Shown here: in pieces, positions 38,472-50,376 of the stretch
Layout: every line of letters starts with the position of its first letter
How positions within the stretch are numbered: position 1 is the stretch's first letter
Assembly (NCBI GenBank): GCA_022432975.1
Contig: CM039502.1
Location: 6,996,375-7,060,374 of the forward strand
DNA: 64,000 bases
Direction of reading: 5' to 3'
Origin: Begonia masoniana
Lineage: Eukaryota > Streptophyta > Magnoliopsida > Cucurbitales > Begoniaceae
Translations under genes and position numbers: made by a program
The notes under the pieces: generated by a model
Seen by the model: the letters and a program-made list of their open reading frames with translations, nothing else
Told to the model about the DNA's origin: nothing
Databases searched by the model: none

Positions 38472-38502
38472 GGAAGTCATTCTTTGGCTCTGATACCAAG
38501 TT

Positions 38503-38719
38503 TGGATTTGTTTTATAAACGTAAAGTAGAAAATAGAGATGAAGAAGGGAGTGAAGGCTATGGCGGTTCTGAGAGGAAATATTTTTGCTTATCGTATTCA
38601 ACGTTGAAAACCAGTTTTACAAGCATATACAGTAGGAGCTCATCATGAGCATTGAAAAGTGTGTTAACTAAAAGTTGAAAATTAACTAAACTAAAACACT
38701 GTACACGTACACTCTAACA
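38503..38719 (-). repeat. 5' LTR of the outer copia element
   Basis: 217 bp; partner of 25170-25386. On the minus strand it is followed by AAC and TTGGTATCAGAGCC (PBS) and, 6 bases on, by the gag ATG at 38480, a very short leader. Confidence 0.88.
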
Positions 38720-39039
38720 CTTAAACTGTAACAATTAGGGATTGTATTTGCAAATCAAAATTGGAAATCCCTAAATCAATGCAAGATTCGATTTTTGAAT
38801 TTTTCCAAATCAAACCAACTAAACAAATTTTCATATCTTTCCTTTAAAAAAAAAAATAGAAGATTACCAAACAAGATAAAATTTCAGAATGAACCTAGAC
38901 CACTTAAGAAGAAGGTTCAGAATCGAAAATCAGGCACTGATCTGGTAACAACTAGAAAATTCGAGCTGATTGATTTTTAGTTCGGAAAATCCGATCAGAA
39001 CTCGGATTTCACGAAAGGCGCTGGGGCTGATCCTCCCCT

Positions 39040-39049
39040 ATAAATAGAG
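39040..39049 (+). promoter_or_regulatory. LTR promoter TATA box
   Basis: TATAAATAGA inside the left part of the second solo LTR, in a CCTCCCC...GGAG context typical of an LTR U3/R boundary. The Athila-like insertion lies 140 bp downstream, so any transcript would run into it. Confidence 0.6.
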
Positions 39050-39189
39050 GAGTTTGGGTGATGGAGAAATCACCCCACAGCCCTCCCTCTCGAGTTCTCC
39101 AAAAAGAAAAGAAAACTTACCTCAGTCTCCGACCACCGCAGCAAGTGCTCCGACGAAGTTCTCCTCTCTGGCAGCAAGCTTCGACGAAG

Positions 39190-40293
39190 TGTTGCGAAAA
39201 ATCGTGATACGCAAGTGTACGTGTCGCACAAGTAATATAGTTTATAAGTAAGAGTCGAACCCACGAGGAATAGTTTTACTAAAATATTAAATTAAGTTAA
39301 TTTTAAATTAATTGGACTAAAATACTTTAATTTTTATTAAGAAGATTTGATTTTTATTTGATTTTAAACTAAACAATTAAATAACTAAAATAATTGAAAT
39401 AAACAAATTAGGTAACTAAAATAAATGGCAGGAAAATAATTAAAGATTTGGTAAATATCAAGAAAGAATCTAGGGATTCTGATTTCACATCCACTTTCTT
39501 ATTTAATATCCCTAATTTAGTTAATATTTCTTAATCCTACGTGTTGACAGCGATTTTTCTATTTTAATTATTATTCTCTCCCGAGCTATAATAATATTAT
39601 CCAACTAACAGGTTATCACCTCCCGGTCTCAAACTCAAATCAGTTGAATACATTAAGTGCAGAAAATCATAAAACTACATAAAAGTTCTAGCTATCCCTA
39701 GTCTAGAATCAGTTCATGGTAAACTCATCAATGCCCAGTTATTTCGCAACTTCCGTCTTTTGAAACAACCCTAAAAATCTTAACTTTGGTGATCAGGCAA
39801 AATTAAGCATGAAGAACAGACAAGAATACTCAACACGATATCGAGAAAAGGAAAATAAAAACTAAATTAGAAATATTAAACAGTCGAGTTTCAGTTACAT
39901 CATAACCCTAGAAAATAAATTTAGTTCATACTAAAATAAAGAAAAACAATAAGAATAATAAAGAAGTTCATAGTTCAGAAGAGAAAGGGAAAGAAAAACT
40001 ATGCTGAATTCCAGTTATCGAAGCTCTCGCTCCGTTTCGGTCTCCGTCTCGCTTTCGCTCTCTGGGGCTCTCGCTAGGGCTGAATGAATAATTAGGTTAA
40101 CATATAACTTATTTATCACTTAATTTGAAGCCCAGCCCATAATCATCTTCGACGGCTAAGATTAAAACAATCTTCAACGGTCCAGATTTAAACACCTCAA
40201 TCAATTAAAATAGCCAATTGATCAACTTGAGTAAAACTCATCAATTCAAGTATTAAATAGTACAATAAAGTGTGTAAAAATACACACTTATCA
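39190..40293 (-). repeat. 3' LTR of the Athila-like element, with internal deletion
   Basis: 1104 bp. Compared with the 5' LTR it lacks 133 bp at about 40226, the bases corresponding to 48762-48894, between two AC dinucleotides. Polypurine tract GTTTGGGGGTG (minus strand) adjoins it at 40294-40304. Confidence 0.92.
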
Positions 40294-42301
40294 CACCCCC
40301 AAACTTGAATGAAAGCTTGTCCTCAAGCGAACAAAAATAAGCATAGAAATTGAGCAAAGTTTATCTAGGAATTTCTAAAATTTAAAGTCTGCAAAATATT
40401 TAAAATTTCCATGGTAAAATTATGTAAATCATAGTTCGCAGTATTTTGTCTCAGCTTGATATTTGCATGCAAATAAACCATCTAAATAAACACTTTCAAT
40501 AATACAACTCATGATATCACATTGAGAGAAACTTAATCAGAAATTCTTGTGTGTGTACATGCTCAAACTCATTCTCGTTTAACTGATAGATCTATAATTG
40601 TGTCTTATGAGAGGGAAATAAAAAATACATCTCAGGGTCACTCCATCCACTCTTATTGTTCATCAGTCTTGCCCATTATTCACTAATAACAAATATGAAT
40701 AAACAGAATAAAAGTCAATAGGTCTTTAATTAAGCTTGTAATGTAAGGCCGGGTTTATAAGGTAGGAAATTTTTGGATTCAAGCGAAACTCTAGAGCACA
40801 ATCCATCCTTATGCCACCCTCACTTCTTACACTCACTTGAACTCTTTTCTAATCAGTTAACTCAATGATCCCCCAAACTTGTCTCACTCTCTATTTTTCA
40901 AAACCAACTCTTTTGTCAATGTCTTTACTAACAAAAAATACAAATGACAATAACAACAAATTAAATAGCATATAAGAAATTGTTCTACTACTGAACAATT
41001 CAACTTTCCAATAACTTTTTTTTTTCTTTTTTATTCTTCTTCTTTTTTTTTTTTCACAACTTTAATCACTGAAAAACATAAAAGAAGAATAAATAAAATC
41101 TCAAAACACTAACAACTTAGACAATTGACAAAAGAATTAGCTTTGATTCTCACCACTACTTTCTCCAACTCTCCCCATAATATGTACCCACAACCCTGTG
41201 CTCAATAAACAGGATAGTCAAAATAATTTCAGGGTAGGCTAAGTTAGGGTTGACAAAATAGTGGTAAATAAAGGTTCAAATAGGAGACTAAGGGTGTCAT
41301 TTAAATGACACAAATGAGGTATGTCAATAAAAGCTCAAACGATTCAAAAATGGCCTAAGTCATTCTCTTAATTCTGCAAAAATCACAATTTGAATTCATG
41401 AATGCTGGGCAAAAACCAAGAACAATTTAATACTCACTAATCACTCGCTAAATTTAAATGGAGCTCACTCCCTTTCAGTGTTTACACTTAAGCACTCCCT
41501 TACTGTGTTTAGGCTCTCGATCTCAAGACCACAATTTATATCATTATCAGCTAAATTTAAACAAGAATGAACATTTCCACACAAACAAGTCTAACTTCCT
41601 AAGCTTCAATCAATGCTACTATCACAAATCATACTATCTCAGAATCTATTCAGAAGTTGAAACATGCATTAATCAAAGGTGCAGTCATCGACACTTTAAA
41701 CAAATGAAATAAATAATCATACCATAGAATTCAAAATATTAAGCAGACTTACTAATCTAAACATGCTTATAAATTTAATTAAAAACTAAAAAAAAATAAT
41801 ATTCAAATAAAAGCCCCCCCAAACTTAAAATAGACATTGTCCTCAATGTAAAAAAAAATAGGGTAAAAGTAGCGTACCTCATAACGTCTCAGGTTGGTCG
41901 TCAGCGTTGTGGAGCTTCGTTCGAATGAGCCATCTATCAGGAAGCTTTCTCTTTCTCTTGCTTTTTTTTTTTTATTGTTTTTATTTTTATTTTTATTTAT
42001 GGTTAAAATAACTAAAACTAAAGAAAACTATTTAAATAAAATAATATTAGGGAACTAACCATAATCCTATATTGATTTAAATACATCTAGGTAATAGATA
42101 TTTTTATTTTTTTTATTATTAATTTTTTTTATATTAAGATTATTTTTTTTAAGTAAATTACGTAATTGTCAAGAAGAAAATCATAATCTAAACTTAAAAA
42201 TAAATAGCTAACCTACTAACGACAATTAAAACAATAAAATAAACAGGAGGTGTCCCAGAAAGTGCCGTAGTTAACGTCAACGGTTTGACGCTCGATGGTC
42301 T
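40294..42301 (-). other. Non-coding 3' internal region of the Athila-like element
   Basis: About 2 kb with T runs (around 41025-41055 and 41955-41975) and no long reading frame. The polypurine-like core AAGTTTGGGGG on the minus strand occurs three times: beside the 3' LTR (40296-40306), at 40870-40880 and at 41814-41826. The first and third also share a TTGTCCTCAA block just beyond it. Confidence 0.6.
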
Positions 42302-45300
42302 TCACGTGTCGGGCTCCAAATGAGTGACTTGATCATCACTCTCGATCACTCCACCAAAGTACGGTTTTACTCTTTGCCCATTAACCTTAAATGTGCCATT
42401 ATCTACTCGGCGTAATTCAACGGCTCCGTGCGAAAATACTTGATTAACTGTAAATGGTCCCGACCATCTTGACTTTAATTTTTCCGGAAAAAGCTTCAAT
42501 CGTGAATTAAATAACAGAACTTGCTGCCCCGGGACTAAGTCCTTCTTCAAAATATGTCTGTCATGCCACACTTTAGTTTTCTCCTTATATATCCGAGCAT
42601 TTTCGTAGGCTTCGCGTCGTAATTCATCGAGCTCATTAATCTGTAGGAGTCTAGCGTTTCCAGCTGCTTTCAATTCCATATTTAAATTCTTGATAGCCCA
42701 TAATGCCCGATGTTCCAACTCAACTGGGAGGTGACATGCCTTCCCAAAAACTAATCGATATGGGCTCATTCCTATTGGAGTTTTAAATGCTGTCCGATAA
42801 GCCCATAAAGCGTCATCCAATTTTCGTGACCAATCTTTACGTGACGAGCTGACTGTCTTTTCCAGAATTTGTTTGATCTCTCTATTTGAAACTTCAGCTT
42901 GCCCATTAGACTGAGGGTGATAGCCAAGAGCCTTTCGATGCTTTACTCCGTATTTCAATAATAAGGCTTCAAAGTGTTTATTGCAGAAGTGTGTCCCCTC
43001 ATCACTGATAATGGCTCTAGGAGTGCCAAAGCGAGCAAAAATATTTTTACGTAAAAAATTTAGCACCACTTTTTCGTCATTGGTTGGTGTCGCAATAGCC
43101 TCCACCCACTTGGATACGTAGTCAACGGCTAACAGAATATATTTGTTATTGAAAGATGCAGGAAAAGGACCCATAAAATCAATTCCCCATACGTCAAAAA
43201 GCTCTACCTCCAGTATGTTCGTCAAGGGCATTTCATTGCGTCGAGAAATATTCCCCGTGCGTTGGCATCTATCGCAAGCCTGCACGAATGTGTGAGCATC
43301 TCTAAATAATGATGGCCAATAAAAACCGCATTGTAATACTTTTGCTGCAGTCCGAACGCCTCCAAAGTGCCCGCCACATTCCAGAGTGTGGCAGTGCCTC
43401 AAGACTGATTCCATCTCATCTTCTGGTATACAACGCCGTATCATTTGGTCAGAACAATGCTTATAAAGGATAGGTTCTTCCCAGTAGTAGCGTCGAATGT
43501 CGGAGAAGAATTTCTTTCGTTGATGAGATTTCAAGTCAGGTTGTATAGTTTGACCGACCAAGTAATTCACGTAATCTGCGTACCATGGTAGCTTCGACAC
43601 AGCAAGGAGCGTCTCGTCCGGGAAATCTTCATTTATTTGCTGGTTATGATCGGTCACATGCTCTTGAGTTTCTAAACGCGAGAGGTGGTCAGCTACTAGA
43701 TTTTCGGTTCCCTTTTTATCTCTTATTTCCAGGTCAAATTCTTGTAATAGTAGCACCCACCTAATTAACCGAGGTTTAGCGTCCTTTTTCTCCATGAGAT
43801 ATTTGATTGTTGAGTGGTCGGTGAATACTATGACTTTATTTCCAATCACGTATGGTCTGAACTTATCAAAGGCGAAGACGACGGCCAATAACTCTTTCTC
43901 CGTGGTAGCATAATTTAATTGAGCATCATTAAGTGTCCGACTGGCGTAGTAAATTGTTCGGAAACTTTTATCTTTCCTTTGGCCCAAAACTGCTCCAATA
44001 GCGAAATCACTTGCATCCGTCATAATTTCAAATGGCAAGTCCCAATCGGATGCAGTGATAATCGGAGCTGTCACAAGTTTTTCTTTAAGAACATTAAATG
44101 CTGCAAGACATTCCGCTGTAAATTTGAATGGCACGTCTTTTTCTAGTAGACTGCACAAGGGTTTAGTAATCTTGGAGAAGTCCTTGATGAAGCGCCGGTA
44201 AAAACCAGCGTGTCCAAGAAAGCTACGCACTCCCTTAACTGATACGGGCGGTGGTAATTTCTCTATCGCCACTATCTTAGCTCGGTCCACCTCAATACCT
44301 TGTGATGAAATCCAGTGGCCTAAAACGATTCCCTCTTTAACCATAAAATGACATTTCTCCCAATTAAGTACTAGGTTGGTCTCCACACATCGAGCCATCA
44401 CTTTAGACAAATTTTCCAAACATATGTCAAATGATGCTCCAAAAACTGAGAAGTCATCCATAAACACCTCAATGTATCGTTCTACCATGTCAGAAAAAAT
44501 TGCCATCATGCAGCGCTGAAATGTCGCAGGTGCGTTGCATAATCCGAATGGCATCCGTCGAAAAGCAAATGTCCCGTACGGGCATGTGAAGGTAGTCTTT
44601 TCTTGATCTTCCGGTGCTATAACAATCTGATTGTATCCCGAGTATCCATCTAGAAAGCAGTAGTAATCGTGACCAGAAAGTCTATCTAGCATCTGATCAA
44701 TAAATGGCAACAGGAAGTGATCTTTACGTGTGGCCTTATTCAACTTTCGATAATCCATGCATATCCTCCATCCGGTGACTGTGCGAGATGGGATGAGCTC
44801 ATTATTGTCATTCTTGATTACTGTCAATCCACTTTTCTTCGGCACACATTGCACCGGGCTCACCCACGGGCTATCTGAAATCGGGTAAATAACGCCCGCA
44901 TCCAACCATTTCAAAATCTCTTTACGCACAACCTCTTTCATTGCTGGATTCAGACGCCTTTGGTGTTCAACTGATGGGCGATGATCGTCTTCCATTAAGA
45001 TCCGATGTACACAGAAAGAGGAGCTAATGCCTCTAATATCCGATAGAGTCCATCCAATAGCGACTTTATATTTTCGAAGTACTCGTAATAGCTTTTCTTC
45101 TTCGATCGGAGATAAGTCCGCTGAGATAATAACTGGAAGCGTCTCATTTTCTCCTATATATGCATAACGCAAGTGAGACGGTAGAGGTTTTAGTTCTAGA
45201 GTGGGTGGACTTTCAATGGATGGGGGGACCCTAATAGGTGGCTCTCCCAAACTTTGAAAATACTTCTTCTTTTCGGGTTCAAAAGCATTCATCAATAATG

Positions 45301-47614
45301 CATAGCTTGTAGCTTCCACGTTTTCGTCCAGGACAATATCTTGATTAAATTCACTTGTTTCAAGTAAGTCACTTAACTGAAATGGCATATCCGCTAATAA
45401 GGAGTCCATCGTGTCTATCCGAAACACGTCATCACTAGCCTGCGGATACTTCATTGAGCGGAACACATTAAACGTGACCTCCTCATTTTGTACACGCAAT
45501 TTCAACTCACCCCTTTGCACGTCAATCAACGCTCCCCCAGTTGCTAAAAATGGTCGTCCTAAGATTATCGGAATATCTCAGTCTTCTACCATATCTAGGA
45601 CTACAAAATCTGCTGGAAATATGAACTTATCGACCTTAACAAGCACGTCTTCTATGATTCCCCTCGGGTGCTTTATTGATCTATCAGCCATTTGTAAAAT
45701 CACTCGTGTTGGTTTTGCTTCACCTAGCTCCAGCTTTTGAAAAATAGATAATGGCATTAAATTGATGCTTGCTCCCAGATCGCATAAAGCACGCTCAAAA
45801 ATGCAGTTCCCAATCTCACACGGAACCGTAAAACTACCTGGATCCTTCAACTTTAGTGGGAGTTTTCGTTGAATTATTGCACTGCATTCTTCAGACAGTG
45901 CGATTGTACCACAATCCTCTATTTTTCTTTTATGTGATAAAATCTCTTTTAAAAATTTGGCATAGGTTGGCATTTGTTCCAGTGCCTCAGCAAACGGGAT
46001 GTTGATGTGTAATTGTTTAAAAACGTTCAAGAATTTGTCGAATTGCTTATCCAATTTTGTATTTTTCAGGCGTTGTGGGAAAGGCACTTTTGGGATGATC
46101 TCTTTTGGAATCTGAGGTGGAGCTTCCTGTAGCTCTTGATCCTTTGGTGTGGACTCGGATGATGACGAATGCATTCCGTCATATGCGACCACTTTCTTAC
46201 TTTCTTCGACGCAATTTTCAATAACTTTTCCATTTCTAAGTGTGATGGCATTGCATTGGTCTCTGGGGTTGATTTCAGTGGAAATGGGTAATGTACCTTG
46301 TGGGCGTCCATTTAGTGCAGCTGCAATCTGGCCTATTTGCGTTTCTAAGCTTCGAATTTGAGCCGACTGGTTCTGTAAGGTGGTTCTTGTTTCAGCCATA
46401 AAGTTATTTGTGTGCTCCCCCATCTTGGCAATTAAATCCTCCAGATTAGATTTTCTTTCAGGAAATTGAGGTCCCGTTTGATTAGCTTGTGGCATCTGTA
46501 TGGCGTTGTTAGGATTCTTCCACGAAAAATTCGGGTGATTGTTGCGTGGGCCATTATAATAGTTACTTGAATTTTGAATTGTCGGTCTATTATAATTTCC
46601 CACGTATTGGGCCTGTTCAAATGAACTACTAGCCATTTGGTTCCCTTGCTGACAGTACTCGCTAGCATGTGGTCCTTGGCACCATTGACATTGTATGATT
46701 GGGGAATGAATTGCATTAACTGGAGCTTGATTACCTTGGATGTGTCTAGTGAGGGCTTCCATTTGTGTAGTCAGTTTTTGTAATGCATCCATTTCTGGAG
46801 TGTTTGGCTGCCTCCTCAATATTTGACGTTCAACCGGGCACTGATCATTAGTAAAGGCTAACTCGTCTAACAGGTCGAATGCCTCCACTTCTGTCTTTTG
46901 AAGTATTGATCCACCGGCTGCAGAGTTTACAAGAGTCCGTGTAGAAGGTGATAAGCCGATGAAGAACGTCTGTATTTGCATCCATTGTGGTAGACCATGT
47001 TGGGGGCATTTTCGTAAAAGTTCCTTGAATCGGCCCCATGCTTCGTAGACCGTCTCGCCATCGAATTGATTAAAGTTGTTAATTTCGTTGCGAAGTTTTG
47101 CCATTTTTTCAAAGGGAAAGAATTTAGATAGGAATTTTTGAACTAATTCATTCCACGTTGTAATTGAATCCGGGGGTAAGGAATTTAACCAGTTCTTAGC
47201 GCGATCTCTTAGTGTAAAGGGGAACAACCTAAGTCTAACAGCATCATCAGAAACATTATGATATTTAAACGTGTCACAGACCTCAACGAAGCTTGCAATA
47301 TGATCTTTTGGATCCTCGTTAGGCAGACCACAGAATTGATACTGCTGAATCATGTGTATGGTTCCCGGCTTTATTTCAAAATTGTTGCACGTGATTGCAG
47401 GTTTTCGAATTGCTGATTGAACCCCGTCCATAGATGGCATGACATAATCGAGCAATGTTCGTCTCCCGACTTCGGCCACTTCAATCACCTGTTGTAAATC
47501 TGCGTGTTGCTCGTCCGCCATCGTTGTCTGCCTTGTTTCCCTACGATTTCTTCGGCAGGTTCGTTCAATTTCAGGGTCGATAGGTAATAGGTTGGCAGTA
47601 CCAAATTTTTGCAT
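42302..47614 (-). pseudogene. Athila-like gag-pol with one in-frame stop
   Basis: A continuous minus-strand frame of about 1771 codons from 47614 to 42302, broken only by TGA at 45580-45578. Upstream of it: gag core (PNEDPKDHIASFVEVCDTFK ...), a CX2CX3HX4C knuckle (CQWCQGPHASEYC) and the protease (CDLGASINLMP). Downstream: [16 protein letters not shown], reverse transcriptase with MDDFSVFG in the catalytic box, RNase H ([14 protein letters not shown]), the integrase zinc finger ([17 protein letters not shown]) and core with both aspartates ([19 protein letters not shown]) and the glutamate ([12 protein letters not shown]). The TGA lies where related proteins tend to have Arg, so CGA to TGA at a CpG is likely. 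Otherwise no lesion is seen, the best preserved retroelement here. Confidence 0.9.
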
Positions 47615-47700
47615 GCAACTACAAGAGCAAATACAACGAACTAATTAAACAGTCCAAATTAAAACAAAAAATAACTTAATTAAATATTAATAAAAACAAT

Positions 47701-47718
47701 TCCCCGGCAACGGCGCCA
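47701..47718 (-). other. Primer-binding site of the Athila-like element
   Basis: On the minus strand TGGCGCCGTTGCCGGGGA follows the 5' LTR with a spacer of a few bases. It matches the Asp-tRNA-type PBS of Athila/Tat elements. Confidence 0.85.
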
Positions 47719-47724
47719 AAAACT

Positions 47725-48961
47725 TGTTGCGAAAAATCGTGATACGCAAGTGTACGTGTCGCACAAGTAATATAGTTTATAAGTAAGAGTCGAACCCACG
47801 AGGAATAGTTTTACTAAAATATTAAATTAAGTTAATTTTAAATTAATTGGACTAAAATACTTTAATTTTTATTAAGAAGATTTGATTTTTATTTGATTTT
47901 AAACTAAACAATTAAATAACTAAAATAATTGAAATAAACAAATTAGGTAACTAAAATAAATGGCAGGAAAATAATTAAAGATTTGGTAAATATCAAGAAA
48001 GAATCTAGGGATTCTGATTTCACATCCACTTTCCTATTTAATATCCCTAATTTAGTTAATATTTCTTAATCCTACGTGTTGACAGCGATTTTTCTATTTT
48101 AATTATTATTCTCTCCCGAGCTATAATAATATTATCCAACTAACAGGTTATCACCTCCCGGTCTCAAACTCAAATCAGTTGAATACATTAAGTGCAGAAA
48201 ATCATAAAACTACATAAAAGTTCTAGCTATCCCTAGTCTAGAATCAGTTCATGGTAAACTCATCAATGCTCAGTTATTTCGCAACTTCCGTCTTTTGAAA
48301 CAACCCTAAAAATCTTAACTTTGGTGATCAGGCAAAATTAAGCATGAAGAACAGACAAGAATACTCAACACGATATCGGGAAAAGGAAAATAAAAACTAA
48401 ATTAGAAATATTAAACAGTCGAGTTTCAGTTACATCATAACCCTAGAAAATAAATTTAGTTCATACTAAAATAAAGAAAAACAATAAGAATAATAAAGAA
48501 GTTCATAGTTCAGAAGAGAAAGGGAAAGAAAAACTATGCTGAATTCCAGTTATCGAAGCTCTCGCTCCGTTTCGGTCTCCGTCTCGCTTTCGCTCTCTGG
48601 GGCTCTCGCTAGGGCTGAATGAATAATTAGGTTAACATATAACTTATTTATCACTTAATTTGAAGCCCAGCCCATAATCATCTTCGACGGCTAAGATTAA
48701 AACAATCTTCAACGGTCCAGATTTAAACACCTCAATCAATTAAAATAGCCAATTGATCAACGGTTGAGATTAAAACAAATAAAATATCCGATCGATCGAC
48801 AATTACTCGCTTTTTTTCTGGAATGATTTCACCGAAACCTGTAATTCTCCAATTTTTCTACACACTCACCAAATACATCAGAATTTTCATATACTTGAAT
48901 AAAACTCATCAATTCAAGTATTAAATAGTACAATAAAGTGTGTAAAAATACACACTTATCA
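47725..48961 (-). repeat. 5' LTR of the Athila-like element
   Basis: 1237 bp, full-length partner of 39190-40293; includes the 133-bp segment missing from the left copy. Confidence 0.92.
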
Positions 48962-50376
48962 TGAAGCTCTCGTGACCTCTATCGACGACTAATCGGAGTA
49001 AGCCCTCCCTCTCTCTTGTTTTCCTCTGTCGATATCCCTTTCTCGATCTCTCTCTGGTTCTTCACCTCTCCCTCTCTGTTACTCTCATTGCCTCACCCTC
49101 TCTTCTCTCTTTCTTAGCAGAAATCGCAAAGAAGAAAGCCGAGATTCAGTTTTAAAGAAAAAAAACTGAATCGGTTCACTTAATTCATTCCAGACCGAAC
49201 CGGACCAGCAGTGAACCAAGCTGACCCGACTCAAACCAGACCGGCACTGTTCACCCGACTCAAATCTGACCGGCACTATTCACCCAAATCGAACTGAACC
49301 GGCACTGTTCACCCAAACCGAATCGGACCCGAATCAAATTTCTACCCGAATCAATCCGGACCGATCAAAAATTTAACCGGTAAAGAATTTCTGCCCAAAT
49401 TCTTCTAAAGTTGAATTTATTAATTAGGATTTTAATATCAAAGATTTTATTTGAGTAGGTTACTATTTTAGAATTTTTGGAATATCCCGATAAATATATA
49501 TATTGCTCGGAATCCATTTAAGTGTAAATACAATGTTTTGCAACGTTTTAGCTATGGCCCTACATCACATGATAGGTTACTTTCCTTATTGTTGTTTTAT
49601 TTTATCACGCGTTTTTCGATAGTTGAACACACATGTTAGAATATCGACATAGCATTGTTTAAAAGATAAAATGGGTAGGACATTTGCATGTGTATGAAAA
49701 TGATGGAATTGACAGAAACTACGTGATAGCAAAAGCCTGAACGACAGTGAGCTGGTGAGCTTGAACATTAAAAGTAAAAGTAAAAGATGACGAAACTTGA
49801 ACGATAATGAGATAACTAAGTCTTAAAAGAAGGTTGAGTTTTTCAACCAGTAATGTAACAGTTAACAGGATTTGGTAAAAGTAAAAGTAAAAGTTTTGTA
49901 ACTTGCATGTATTTTCGCTTACTGAGTTATCTCATAGTTTTTAATTTGTGATGTAGATGAATTTTTATCTGAGAAAGAACTAGCTGCGATTGAAAACCCT
50001 CCAGTGGCAAGCGAACATACAGATGAAGAACATATTGTTGATTTCGAGAAAAATGATTTACATTAGTATGCTTTAAATTTTCAAACGATATTTAATGTTT
50101 TATTTCAATTTAAGATTTTGAATAATTATGTTGAATTTGATTGTTAAATAATGTTTTATAAAATTGTTTTAAATATGTAATTATTTCAAGTTTCCAACAA
50201 ATTTATTATAGTCTGATAAAACTTTCACGCATTTAAGAGTTTTTAGTTATTATGTTTTTAATATTATGAAAATAAGATTTTAACGCTTGATTTTAAATCA
50301 ATTTTGGGAAAAATTTTAGGGTTTTCAAAATTAGGGTTTCAAATTGGGGATTTTTAAATTGAGGCGTTACATAAAC

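Larger units (their letters stand above)
25170..38719 (-). mobile_element. Degenerate Ty1/copia retrotransposon (outer element)
   Basis: Two 217-bp LTRs at 25170-25386 and 38503-38719 bound the element, read on the minus strand (TGTCAGAG ... AAATCCA). They differ at about 18 positions (roughly 92% identical). The PBS complement GGCTCTGATACCA adjoins the right LTR (38486-38498), matching initiator-Met tRNA, and a polypurine tract (GAGAAGGGA on minus) adjoins the left LTR. Copia-type gag-pol order is recognisable on the minus strand. A gypsy element with TSD GGAAG interrupts it at 29340-38471. No clear target-site duplication is seen outside (GAGTT versus CTTAA), so one flank may be altered. 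Confidence 0.88.
39190..48961 (-). mobile_element. Athila-like Ty3/gypsy retrotransposon, nearly intact
   Basis: 3' LTR at 39190-40293 (1104 bp) and 5' LTR at 47725-48961 (1237 bp), both TGTTGCGAAAAATCG ... CACACTTATCA. Apart from a 133-bp gap in the left copy I count about four mismatches. The PBS (TGGCGCCGTTGCCGGGGA on the minus strand, Asp-tRNA type) and gag-pol layout fit the Athila/Tat branch. Flanks CGAAG (39185-39189) and TGAAG (48962-48966) look like a TSD with one transition. Between pol and the 3' LTR about 2 kb (40294-42301) carries no long frame, so the env-like ORF of some Athila members is absent or lost. Confidence 0.92.
38727..50371 (+). mobile_element. Second solo LTR, split by the Athila-like element
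   Basis: The left piece 38727-39189 starts TGTAACAATTAGGG and the right piece 48967-50371 ends TTGAGGCGTTACA, with TAAAC directly outside both ends (38722-38726, 50372-50376). Joined, they make about 1868 bp with TG...CA ends and no internal retroelement domains, hence a solo LTR. A TATA box lies on the plus strand at 39040-39049. The right piece has short GACCGGCACTGTTCACCC-type repeats at about 49185-49340. Its left border lies 7 bp from the copia LTR end. It is a different family from the solo LTR at 30747. Confidence 0.85.

Noticed and set aside
41458..41712. 84-residue plus-strand frame as an env-like protein of the Athila element
   Set aside because: Wrong strand for the element, too short, and without membrane segments.
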